From positions 1-44,692 of the forward strand of contig JAPPHA010000092.1 in NCBI GenBank assembly GCA_028874915.1: DNA of 44,692 nt. The letters are read 5' to 3'. Source of the DNA: Paracoccaceae bacterium (lineage in GTDB: Bacteria; Pseudomonadota; Alphaproteobacteria; Rhodobacterales; Rhodobacteraceae). The notes under the pieces are model-generated. The model was given only the letters and a program-made list of their open reading frames with translations, did no database searches and was not told the origin of the DNA. A program made the position numbers and the translations under genes. Shown here one piece after another: positions 27,409-35,409 of this stretch (position 1 is its first letter; the number at the start of each line of letters is the position of its first letter).

Positions 27409-28059
27409 TTACATCATTCCCCGCATCGACAACGTGATCGTCGCCTCGATGTCGCGAATGGCACCCGATATCCCCCGACCGATCAAATCCATCCTGCGAA
27501 GTTGCTGGATCCGCGGGACGGCATTCTTGAGTTCCCGGGCCGAGAGCAGATTGCCAAACACACCGCATGCGTAGGCCAGGCTGATTATGGCAATATCCCG
27601 GACGTCCGGAATGCCATCATCGAAGAGAACTCCCATAATTCTGAGTTTGACCTCGCGCTCGAGACGATCATCGATTACCGGGTATCGCCTTTCCTGAAGC
27701 AACCAGAAAAACCTTTTGTCGACCTCCTTGAGAATTCCCCGGCTCACCAACCGTTTGAGCGCCAGGTCCTTTAACTCGGAAGCATTGGCACTCACTTTCC
27801 GAATCCAGAACTTGATCCCCTCCTCTCCGGCGTGCTGGTTGATCAGGACAAGTGTCGGATCCAGTAGACTGTTCCCGACCGGTGCTGGGTTGACGATAAA
27901 CAATTTGTCGAGATCCGTGTCGATTCGGTTCTCGAATGCAAGATCCATCAGCACGGCCCCGGCTGTAGCAAAGTCAAGAGAATATTCCGGCACCGGAGCA
28001 AAGGACCCGTCCTCATCGTCGAGGATAAGCAGCATCAGTTCTTCGAGCAGGCTAAGCAT
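27409..28059 (-). CDS. GPP34 (Golgi phosphoprotein 3-like) family protein
   Basis: The protein has 216 residues from ATG 28059. It matches the GPP34/VPS74 fold family: LLEELMLLILDDEDGSF, then EYSLDFATAGAVLMDLAFENRID, LFIVNPAPVGNSLLDPTL, and the GILKEVDKRFFWLLQERRYPVID segment. In eukaryotes GOLPH3/Vps74 binds phosphatidylinositol-4-phosphate and retains glycosyltransferases in the Golgi. Bacterial members are common but their role is not settled; lipid-headgroup binding is plausible. The second half (VRDIAIISLAYACGVFGNLL) is helical and fits the family. It lies 275 bases upstream of the STAS gene and 273 bases downstream of holC, all on the same strand. Confidence 0.85.
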   Translation of the reverse strand: MLSLLEELMLLILDDEDGSFAPVPEYSLDFATAGAVLMDLAFENRIDTDLDKLFIVNPAPVGNSLLDPTLVLINQHAGEEGIKFWIRKVSANASELKDLALKRLVSRGILKEVDKRFFWLLQERRYPVIDDRLEREVKLRIMGVLFDDGIPDVRDIAIISLAYACGVFGNLLSARELKNAVPRIQQLRRMDLIGRGISGAIRDIEATITLSMRGMM

Positions 28060-28332
28060 GAATCCGTCCCTTTTCGTGTCGATTCAGTTTAGACACTCAA
28101 TTCGAAATGTCACGCCGAATTGACGCCGTGCTGAACATAACTGTCCAAGCCGGCCGGGTACTGGGGATCATCGAATTGAGAACGTGGCCGGGACAGTCGC
28201 CGACCGATCGGGACCAGTCTCAGGTTCCAGGACTGGCCCGGAAAACGGGGAGAAGCCAGCCTTGGGGTTTCCACGCCCGGCACCTATGAATGTCGATGTG
28301 CACACTCGCCCGTACCTCGAACGGTAGCCGAA

Positions 28333-28815
28333 TCAACCGGCCTGAGCAGCAGTGGCGTCCTTGCGGACCACTTCAGCCCACTTTCCGGATTCGTCTGTCC
28401 AATAGACGGCCTGGACTCCAGCTTCAGTAACGGCCTTCCAGTCCCTGCGGGCCGTGTCCAGCTGATCGGGGTCCTTTCCGTCGAAAATAACCCTTACGCG
28501 TTCAAACGAGGCAATCCTCACCAAGTCCAACGGGCACCCCTCGACATGCACCAGCATCCCGGCCCGGTTCGGATTGCCCTCGGTTGCCGTGAGAAGAACC
28601 GGCTGGTGACTTTCGTTTTCCGTTCCCGCAACTCCGTGAGGCAGGAAGGTTTCGTCATCGAAGAGCCACAGATACTCGTCCAATTGCCGGATTCTCGACC
28701 ATTCCGATGCCCGGACGAGGACACGAAAACCGGTGTCGGTCGCCCGCTGTAGCAGGTTCAGGAGCGTTCGCTCGGTTGATGACCGGATGACTCGATAGAA
28801 ATAGACGTCAGTCAT
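28333..28815 (-). CDS. holC: DNA polymerase III subunit chi
   Basis: HolC (chi) links the clamp-loader complex to single-strand binding protein at the replication fork. The protein has 160 residues from ATG 28815. Family marks are the N-terminal VYFYRVIRSSTERTLLNLL, the segment RVLVRASEWSRIRQLDEYLW with the LFDDETFLPHG strand, and VHVEGCPLDL. The gene overlaps the pepA stop by 8 bases, the same pepA-holC pairing seen in many proteobacteria, so the two genes are probably co-translated. Confidence 0.93.
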   Translation of the reverse strand: MTDVYFYRVIRSSTERTLLNLLQRATDTGFRVLVRASEWSRIRQLDEYLWLFDDETFLPHGVAGTENESHQPVLLTATEGNPNRAGMLVHVEGCPLDLVRIASFERVRVIFDGKDPDQLDTARRDWKAVTEAGVQAVYWTDESGKWAEVVRKDATAAQAG

Positions 28816-30286
28816 CGGCTCCCGATTCGAATCGTTGTCGGACCAGCCGGTCGATCGTCAGCACACCCCAGCCTGTTGCACCCTTGGGTGCGAAGTCCGA
28901 GTCGGTCTTCAGATTGTTCACGCCTGCAATGTCGAGATGAATCCAGGGTGTTTCCTTTCCAATGAAACGCAGGAGGAACTGGGCGGCGGTGATCGATCCC
29001 GCCGGACGCCCGCCCGTATTCTTGATATCGGCCTTGCCTGACTTGATAAGCTTTTCGTAGCCGCCACCGACAGGCATCCTCCAGGCTCCTTCGGTCTCTG
29101 TCTTGGCAGAATCGAGAAACGCCTTGCAAAACCCGTCGTCGTTGGAAAAAACTCCGGCCGCTTCATGGCCGAGACCGATGATGATCGCTCCGGTCAACGT
29201 CGCCAGATCGATGATCCCGGCTGGCGAAAACCGTTCCTGCGTGTACCAGAGCGCGTCGGCAAGCACGAGACGGCCTTCGGCATCCGTGTTGATGACTTCG
29301 ATGGTATCGCCCTTCATCGACTTGACGATGTCGCCCGGACGTTGCGCCCGTCCGTCCGGCATGTTTTCGACGAGACCGACGACGCCGACCACATTGGCCC
29401 GGGCCCTGCGCATGGCCAGAGTCTTCATCAGTCCGGCGACGACGGCTGCCCCTCCCATGTCAGTGGTCATTTCTTCCATGTTGGCAGCCGGCTTGATCGA
29501 GATTCCTCCGGTATCGAAGACGACACCCTTGCCGACAACGGCAAGCGGCGCTTCATCGCCGCCCCCTTTCCACTCCAGAGTGACAAGGAAAGACGGGCTC
29601 TCTGACCCCTGGCCCACGCCGAGAAGTGCGCGCATTCCGAGTTCCTCCATCCTCGTTTCGTCAAGAATGGACACATCAAGGCCAATTGACGTCAGTTCAC
29701 GCAGCCGGTCCGCGAAGGCGACGGTTCCAATGACATTTGCAGGTTCATTCACCAGGTCACGCGTAAGATAGACGCCTTCGGCCGCCGCTCGTTTGTCTCG
29801 GTAGCGAGCATCCGCCTTTTCTGGCGCTGATGTCATGACGCGAAGTTCACCCGTTTCCTTCGTCGGGTCCGTTTTGTAACGATCGAACCTGTACCGCCGC
29901 AGAACCGCGCCGAAGGCCATTTCAGCGGGGTCGACGTAAGCGCCGGGAACCAGAAGCAGCGATTTCTTGCCCGCCGCCTTCGCGATACGGGCACCGGCCT
30001 TGCGAACATCGTTGGGCGTCGGTCGCGAATCCACCTTGCAAACGACGAGCGACTCGGCGCTCAGGCCGGGGGGAGGTGCAATGATGTGACAGTCCCCTGG
30101 CTTGAGTTTCGAATGGGGCTCGCTCGAGACAAACCTGGTTACGATTCCCTGGGTTATCCGATCCAGCCGCCGGGTCGGAGCGTTGAGTTCACCCTGGGGG
30201 CCAGCCGTGATTGCGACCGCACCTTCAAACCGAGTCAGTTCATCGAGTGAAATCGGTGCAAATTCGGGATGAATCGGTTCCGCCAT
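28808..30286 (-). CDS. pepA: Leucyl aminopeptidase (cytosol aminopeptidase)
   Basis: PepA is a hexameric two-metal M17 aminopeptidase that removes N-terminal residues in the cytoplasm; in E. coli it also binds DNA. The protein has 492 residues from ATG 30286. The metal and catalytic set is complete: K253 and D258 in VGKGVVFDTGG, K265, D276 in TTDMGG, and the signature NTDAEGRL at 333-340 with D335, E337 and R339. The N-terminal macro-like domain is shorter and less conserved, as usual. It faces lptF, but a 2.9-kb mobile-element region separates the two. Confidence 0.96.
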   Translation of the reverse strand: MAEPIHPEFAPISLDELTRFEGAVAITAGPQGELNAPTRRLDRITQGIVTRFVSSEPHSKLKPGDCHIIAPPPGLSAESLVVCKVDSRPTPNDVRKAGARIAKAAGKKSLLLVPGAYVDPAEMAFGAVLRRYRFDRYKTDPTKETGELRVMTSAPEKADARYRDKRAAAEGVYLTRDLVNEPANVIGTVAFADRLRELTSIGLDVSILDETRMEELGMRALLGVGQGSESPSFLVTLEWKGGGDEAPLAVVGKGVVFDTGGISIKPAANMEEMTTDMGGAAVVAGLMKTLAMRRARANVVGVVGLVENMPDGRAQRPGDIVKSMKGDTIEVINTDAEGRLVLADALWYTQERFSPAGIIDLATLTGAIIIGLGHEAAGVFSNDDGFCKAFLDSAKTETEGAWRMPVGGGYEKLIKSGKADIKNTGGRPAGSITAAQFLLRFIGKETPWIHLDIAGVNNLKTDSDFAPKGATGWGVLTIDRLVRQRFESGADD

Positions 30287-30513
30287 GTCTGATCCTCACA
30301 GTGCCATTCTTGCTGCCGCCGGACTTCCGGAATTGTCCTGAATGAAACCAGGCGCCAATGGCCAACATGGCGGTTTCGCCACGGCCCCGCAAGACAGGAG
30401 ACTTTCAAATGGGGGTTGGCGGTGGAACGGTACGCACGTGGGTCGCAGTCGCCCGGACTCCGCGCCAAATGACCGAAGAAGGGTCCACCGTGCGTGGTGG
30501 ACGATTCGACTGT

Positions 30514-31716
30514 TTACAGAAACATCACTTATCGGCTGATTTGGCAGACCAAGTCGATTTGGCGTTGTGGCTGGGCCGCACTTTGGAGAGGCGGCGCCTG
30601 CTCTACAACGCTGCACTGGAGGAGCGGATCGACTGCAACCGGAAAGCGGGACAATCGATCAATTGCGTCGACAAAGCGAAGTCGCTCACGGTCCGTCACA
30701 GGGCATTGCCCGACATGGCTGATACAGCGGCTGCAATCCAACGCAGAACGCTCAAGCGTCTGGACCACGCCTCTCACGGTTTCTTCCGCCGGACGAAGAC
30801 TTGCGGTGCGGACTTCCCCGGTTCAAGAGGCGCCGCCGCGTCAACAACGTCGGCATCGGTTCGGTCGTGCAGGTCGAAGGCGGCCGTATCCGCGTTCCGG
30901 ATCTTGCCTGGATGACCGTCCGCCGCCGAGGCGGAGATCCATGCTGGAACGGCACGCCCGTCAGCGCGTTTCTCAAGTGCGACAGTGGGAATTGGACCGC
31001 GATGGTCTGCTATTGCATCCCGGCGGTGGAGCGTCCGGACAACGGCCACACCGTGGGCTTTGACATGTATGCAGGCAGATTGTGACGAGCGACCGGTTGG
31101 TCTTCCCGGCCCCGGACACCCGAACGCCCAAAGCCCGCGCACGGCGCTGTCAGATGCAGCTTGCGCGACAGAAGTGCGGCTCCCGGACGCGGGAACGGAG
31201 ACGCCATCGGTTGGCGAGGATGACCCGGCGCGTCGCCAAGAAGCGCCAAGACTGGCGCCACAAAACCTGCCGGGCACTTGCCGGCAAGGCCGGGATGGTG
31301 GCGATCGAGGATCTGAACACGGCGGGTATGACGGGGAGCGCGAAGGGCACGCCGGAGGCACCGGGGAGAAACGTGCGCCAGAATGCCGGTCTCAATCGGC
31401 TGATTCTGGAGATCGGATGAGGCGATCTCCGGCGGATGCTCGAATACAAGGCCTGCCGAGGCGTGGCGGCGAACCCGCCCCATACGAGCCGGACCTGCGC
31501 ATCAGGCGGCGTGGTCGATGCCGGATCTTAGAAGAGGCGAGATCGTTTCGAGTGCAAGCCGTGCGGCCAAGCGGATCACGTAAAGTTCAATGCAGTGGCG
31601 AAAATCCTGGACTCGCGAACCGGGGTTTCTGCATGGGGAGGCTGCCGGAGCACCGGGGTTGCAAACCGCGAAACCAGCCGGAGGGCCGCCTGGTGGCGTC
31701 AATCTTCCTTTGAAAG
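30514..31716 (+). pseudogene. IS1341-type tnpB relic (IS200/IS605 family)
   Basis: A complete but broken TnpB can be pieced together from at least four frames. It runs from NITYRLIWQTK (KYRLYPT-type start) through LERRRLLYNAALEERID and GFFRRTKT to GLPRFKRRRR. After shifts come the RuvC-I segment VGFDMYAG, the arginine-rich CGSRTRERRRHRLARMTRRVAKKR, and RuvC-II VAIEDLNTAGM. An in-frame TGA near 31418 replaces a tryptophan. Then come HTSRTCASGG with one zinc cysteine lost, a TAG, and FECKPCGQADH..FNAVAKIL. TnpB is an RNA-guided nuclease that supports IS200/IS605 elements. No tnpA gene was seen, and the guide-RNA end was not identified. Confidence 0.8.
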
Positions 31717-33160
31717 CTCCACGTCATTCCTGCCCGGCCACTCCCGAAACTGACGTGCCCAGCCGACCGGCGATTCAGGGAACGAAATCCGCAACCGGTT
31801 GACAGACCATGAAAACAGCCGACGTCGAGACCGGTCATCATGCGCGCACGCCGCGAACGATTGGCCGGTGAATACGCACAAAGGCCAACGGACGGACACA
31901 TGCCGTGATACCGGCAATTGTTGGTTTGCGTCTCGGGTCGGGGGATGCCTCAATGCGGGGTTGGTGCGATGAGTCCCGATGCCACTTCGCCGCAGTCCGG
32001 ATCAGATCAGGGCAAGGCGCGTCTTGTTACTTTCATGAAACCTTTCCGCCCGCAGGCGGGGCATTTTCCGAATATCCGTTTGGTGCCGATTGCACGCCAC
32101 CGAATACCGCCATAGGACCAGAGATCGGTCACATGTCCGTCGCGGCACACGACATTCCACGACTTGGTAGCGGCTCGCGCACTCTCGAATTTCTCTGTGC
32201 TGGCAAAGCGCCGCAACAGAATTTGTGCGAATGACACCTGTTCGCCTTTCCGGTTTCCACTTCTCCTCTTGGGCGTTCGGCTGTCAAGGACTCTTGCGAG
32301 GACGGTTGGGCCGCAAAGCCCTCCCGGACTGCCGGTGCGCGGACTTTGCCGGAACAGTCTCCGTCTGTCCGTCGCCAGCCAGCCTGTCTTGCGGCGAGAC
32401 ACCCGCACTGGTCCGTACCCTATCCGGAAACGGTTGCATTGCATTTCCCAAGCTTGAAACGAAATCCGAAGCACCCAGGTCCTTTACGGCGAAGTTCTCG
32501 AAAACCATGGACATCCCGTGTTCCCGCGAGTCGCAATCGCCGTTCCGACCGGTTCTCCCACTTCTTGAGTTCGCTCCAGAGACGCATTCGTACGGTTCGA
32601 ATCCACGAACCGTCGTAGATCCCGGACCGTGATCCTTGGTAAGCGAACCATCCTGCGCCGTTACGACGTCCGCACATCGCGCCCGGTCCTCGGAGGAGGA
32701 GCAACCAGCCTTTCCAGTTCGAAGGACGGTCGGTAAAGTGCGCACGGTGAAGAACCAAACCGATCCCATCAACGCAAGACCTCGTGGACCGGACGATTCG
32801 GAAACCGTGCCAAACGGCCCGGTTTACTCTGATGTTCTAGCGATTTCGTATTGGTCAACGGTCGAAACCCCGGTTTCTGTGAACCATGGGGCTGGTTCGC
32901 AGCGGCTTCCGTGGTGACGAGAAGCAAGAGAGTCATCGATGGTGGGTTGTCCTGCCGATTGGTGGTGCTCCGCCGAGCCCGGTCTTGGACCCTCCGGATC
33001 GGATTGCGGCCTTTTACGATCGAGGGCCCGCCATCCGGACTGCCGTTGACCGTTCACGGAACAGGGGTCGGCCCCGTTCGGCCGAATGTTTGCGGCAATC
33101 TGGGGCCAGGCGCATCCCGGAAGTCAACGCTCATCGCACGTTGAAACGAGACACAGACAC
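31717..33160. other. Gene-poor region between the TnpB relic and lptF
   Basis: About 1.4 kb with only one credible small gene (32007-32237, listed separately). The part next to the relic (31717 to about 31900) probably holds the right end of the element, where the guide RNA of an IS200/IS605 element would be encoded. I could not define the end. Between 32238 and 33160 several overlapping frames are open, but none looks conserved. The lptF promoter must be near 33000-33160. Confidence 0.5.
32007..32237 (-). CDS. Small zinc-ribbon-like protein
   Basis: A 76-residue frame from a GTG at 32237 to TGA at 32007; an AAAGG-type purine stretch lies upstream. The first 25 residues are basic and helical. 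The rest reads SWNVVCRDGHVTDLW, then GGIRWRAIGTKRIFGKCPACGRKGFMKV. C31, H35, C59 and C62 are spaced like a zinc ribbon or treble-clef finger. No known family is recognised. Because the frame is open further upstream and the region is gene-poor, this could also be a relic. The dense pattern of Gly, Trp, Cys and His makes coding more likely than chance. Confidence 0.4.
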   Translation of the reverse strand: MSFAQILLRRFASTEKFESARAATKSWNVVCRDGHVTDLWSYGGIRWRAIGTKRIFGKCPACGRKGFMKVTRRALP

Positions 33161-34306
33161 ATGCGGACCGACCGGTATATCCTGAGCCAGTTCGCTGGGT
33201 ACTTCCTGTTCTTTCTGGCCGCATTTGCCTGCGTGATTTGGCTAAACAGGGCCTTGAAATATCTCGATTTCGTACTGGAAAACGGTCAGGCAGGCGCTGA
33301 CTTTGCCGGGCTCGCCATCCTTCTCCTACCGAATGTTCTCGTCACAGTCGTCCCCGTTGCCGGCTTCGCCGCCTCGGTAGCGGCAACCCACAAGCTGTAC
33401 AGCGATTCCGAACTGGTTGCGATGATGGGCGCCGGAATCAGCAACGCTGCCTTGATGCGGCCATTCGTTCTTGCCGGATTTCTCTGTTTCGTTGTCGTCA
33501 GCCTCTTCAGTCATTTCGTGTCCCCGCAAGCCTTCGGCCGATTTCTCGACCTTCAGGAGCGGATCCGCAGTGAGTATCTCGCCCAGTTTATCGTCGAGGG
33601 CGAATTCGTGTTTCCGAGCGAAAACCTGGTTTTTTTCTTCGGACAGGTGGACCCGGGCGGCGAGCTGACCGACATCCTGATCCGCGAACGGACAGACAAG
33701 GACTGGTTCATTATCCACACGGCGCCACGCGGAGAACTCCGCACCAATTCCGACACGCCGCACCTTCTGCTTGTCGACGGCATGGTCCAGAACCTTCGGG
33801 AAGAAGATCGCACCCTCGGAACCGTTCAATTTGACTCCCTCGCCTTCGATCTGACCCGATTCGCCAGTTCAGTCGGGAGCCGGACAAGAACCGTTCGGGA
33901 AACATCGACGACCCAACTTTTGCGAGGCCCGCCGGCCAACGCCGATGGCGGAGGCGGCGATTGGCATCGCCACGCGGTGGTTGAAGGGCATGGGCGAGTG
34001 ATTCGGGCTTTGCTGGCATTCCTTGCGCCGATCATCGGGGTTTCAGCACTGCTCGTCAGCGGTTACAGCCGTGCGGGATTCCTGTTTCGAATCCTCCTGG
34101 CAATTGCTCTGATGCTGGCAATCAATTCCTTGCGCGGCGTTATCGACACGGAAATCCTGGCCTTTCCCGCAGCCTGGCCACTTCTGTATGTCCCGGCCCT
34201 TGCCGGCACCGCCGCAGTGGTGTTGCTGGCCTCGATCGGAATCAGTCGCTGGCGCTGGCGGTGGAGCCGGATCGAGGATGCGTTGTTCGCTGGCCGGATC
34301 CGATGA
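33161..34306 (+). CDS. lptF: LPS export ABC transporter permease LptF
   Basis: LptF and LptG are the two transmembrane subunits of the LptB2FG ABC transporter that extracts lipopolysaccharide from the inner membrane. The protein has 381 residues from ATG 33161 (MRTDRYILSQFAGYF). Three N-terminal helices lie within about 12-125, including the conserved LPNVLVTVVPVAGFAA region, followed by a periplasmic jellyroll of about 150 residues and three C-terminal helices. The stop overlaps the lptG start (ATGA, 34303-34306). This is the first gene of the packed operon lptF-lptG-lptD-surA-pdxA-rsmA. The ATPase LptB is not encoded in the window. Confidence 0.93.
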   Translation: MRTDRYILSQFAGYFLFFLAAFACVIWLNRALKYLDFVLENGQAGADFAGLAILLLPNVLVTVVPVAGFAASVAATHKLYSDSELVAMMGAGISNAALMRPFVLAGFLCFVVVSLFSHFVSPQAFGRFLDLQERIRSEYLAQFIVEGEFVFPSENLVFFFGQVDPGGELTDILIRERTDKDWFIIHTAPRGELRTNSDTPHLLLVDGMVQNLREEDRTLGTVQFDSLAFDLTRFASSVGSRTRTVRETSTTQLLRGPPANADGGGGDWHRHAVVEGHGRVIRALLAFLAPIIGVSALLVSGYSRAGFLFRILLAIALMLAINSLRGVIDTEILAFPAAWPLLYVPALAGTAAVVLLASIGISRWRWRWSRIEDALFAGRIR

Positions 34307-35409
34307 CCCTGCATCTTTATTTCGCGCGCCAGTACTTGTCCGTACTGATCCGGGTGCTGCTGCTCGCCGCGACCCTCGTTTTCATGGTCAGTTCTCTCGA
34401 CCGAATCCGTCGGTCCGGAACGGAGCTGAATCTGCTCGACGATGCCCTGCGCAGCGCGGCCAGAAAGACGCCCGAGATCATCGCCGAGGCAATGCCGGTC
34501 ATCATCATCGTCTCCGCCATCTGGTACTGTAGCCGAATGGTCGTTTCGAACCAGTTCGTCGCATCCCGAGCGGCGGGACAGTCTGCGCTCCGCAGCCTTC
34601 TGACGCCCGTGGCGTGCGCCTTTCTCGTCGGCGTCGCGGGATTGTCGTCGTTGAATCCGGCCATTGCGACGCTGGCACGCCAGGATGCACTGGCCCAGCT
34701 CGGTCTCGAAGGAACCGACGATGGGCTGATCTCCGTCAGAGAATCCGGCCTCTGGCTCCGTCAGGCGCGGGAAAAGGGGTACTCGATTCTCCATGCCAGC
34801 GGCGCATTTGGCGATGGAACGGCACTGAACGACGTTACGATCATCGAATTTGATTCCGACGGCGATGCACGGCGGACCGTTCACGCAGACAGGGCCTTTC
34901 TTCGCCAGGAAGAGGGAAACTGGATTCTGTTTCGAGGCAAGGCCTGGGATCTGGAGCGCGGCATCGACAACCCGGAACTGACGGCCGAGGAATTCCTGAT
35001 CGGACGATCTGAAACGTCGCTCACCCGGCAGCAACTGCTCGATGGCTATCCACGACCGGAAACGATTCCGATATGGTCCATTCCCCGATTCATCCGTGCC
35101 ATGGACGCCGCCGGCTTTTCCTCGCGAAACTACCGGCTTCATTTCCAGACCGAACTGGCGCGGCCGTTCCTTTTCGCCGCGATCGTCCTGATCGGCGCGG
35201 CCTTCATCCTCGGTTCCGCCCGTTTCCGGCGCCTGGGTCGATCGGCGTTCCTGGCCCTGCTGTCCGGATTCGCTGTTCACTCGCTTCAGGCGCTGGCCAA
35301 GTCGCTCGGTGTGGCGGGTGACCTCAATCTCATCGCGGCGGCGTGGTTCGTGCCGATGGCTGCATTGGCGATCGGGATGTCGGCTGTTCTCTTCCTGGAA
35401 GACGGATGA
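34303..35409 (+). CDS. lptG: LPS export ABC transporter permease LptG
   Basis: This 368-residue inner-membrane subunit starts at ATG 34303 inside the end of lptF. The N-terminus LYFARQYLSVLIRVLLLA matches the YjgQ family. Helices flank a periplasmic beta-jellyroll with the strand pattern IIEFDSDGDARRTVHADRA. The C-terminal helices include FQTELARPFLFAAIVLIGAAF, a highly conserved stretch for LptF/LptG. It pairs with LptF to form the lateral gate for LPS. The stop overlaps the lptD start (ATGA, 35406-35409). Confidence 0.93.
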   Translation: MTLHLYFARQYLSVLIRVLLLAATLVFMVSSLDRIRRSGTELNLLDDALRSAARKTPEIIAEAMPVIIIVSAIWYCSRMVVSNQFVASRAAGQSALRSLLTPVACAFLVGVAGLSSLNPAIATLARQDALAQLGLEGTDDGLISVRESGLWLRQAREKGYSILHASGAFGDGTALNDVTIIEFDSDGDARRTVHADRAFLRQEEGNWILFRGKAWDLERGIDNPELTAEEFLIGRSETSLTRQQLLDGYPRPETIPIWSIPRFIRAMDAAGFSSRNYRLHFQTELARPFLFAAIVLIGAAFILGSARFRRLGRSAFLALLSGFAVHSLQALAKSLGVAGDLNLIAAAWFVPMAALAIGMSAVLFLEDG

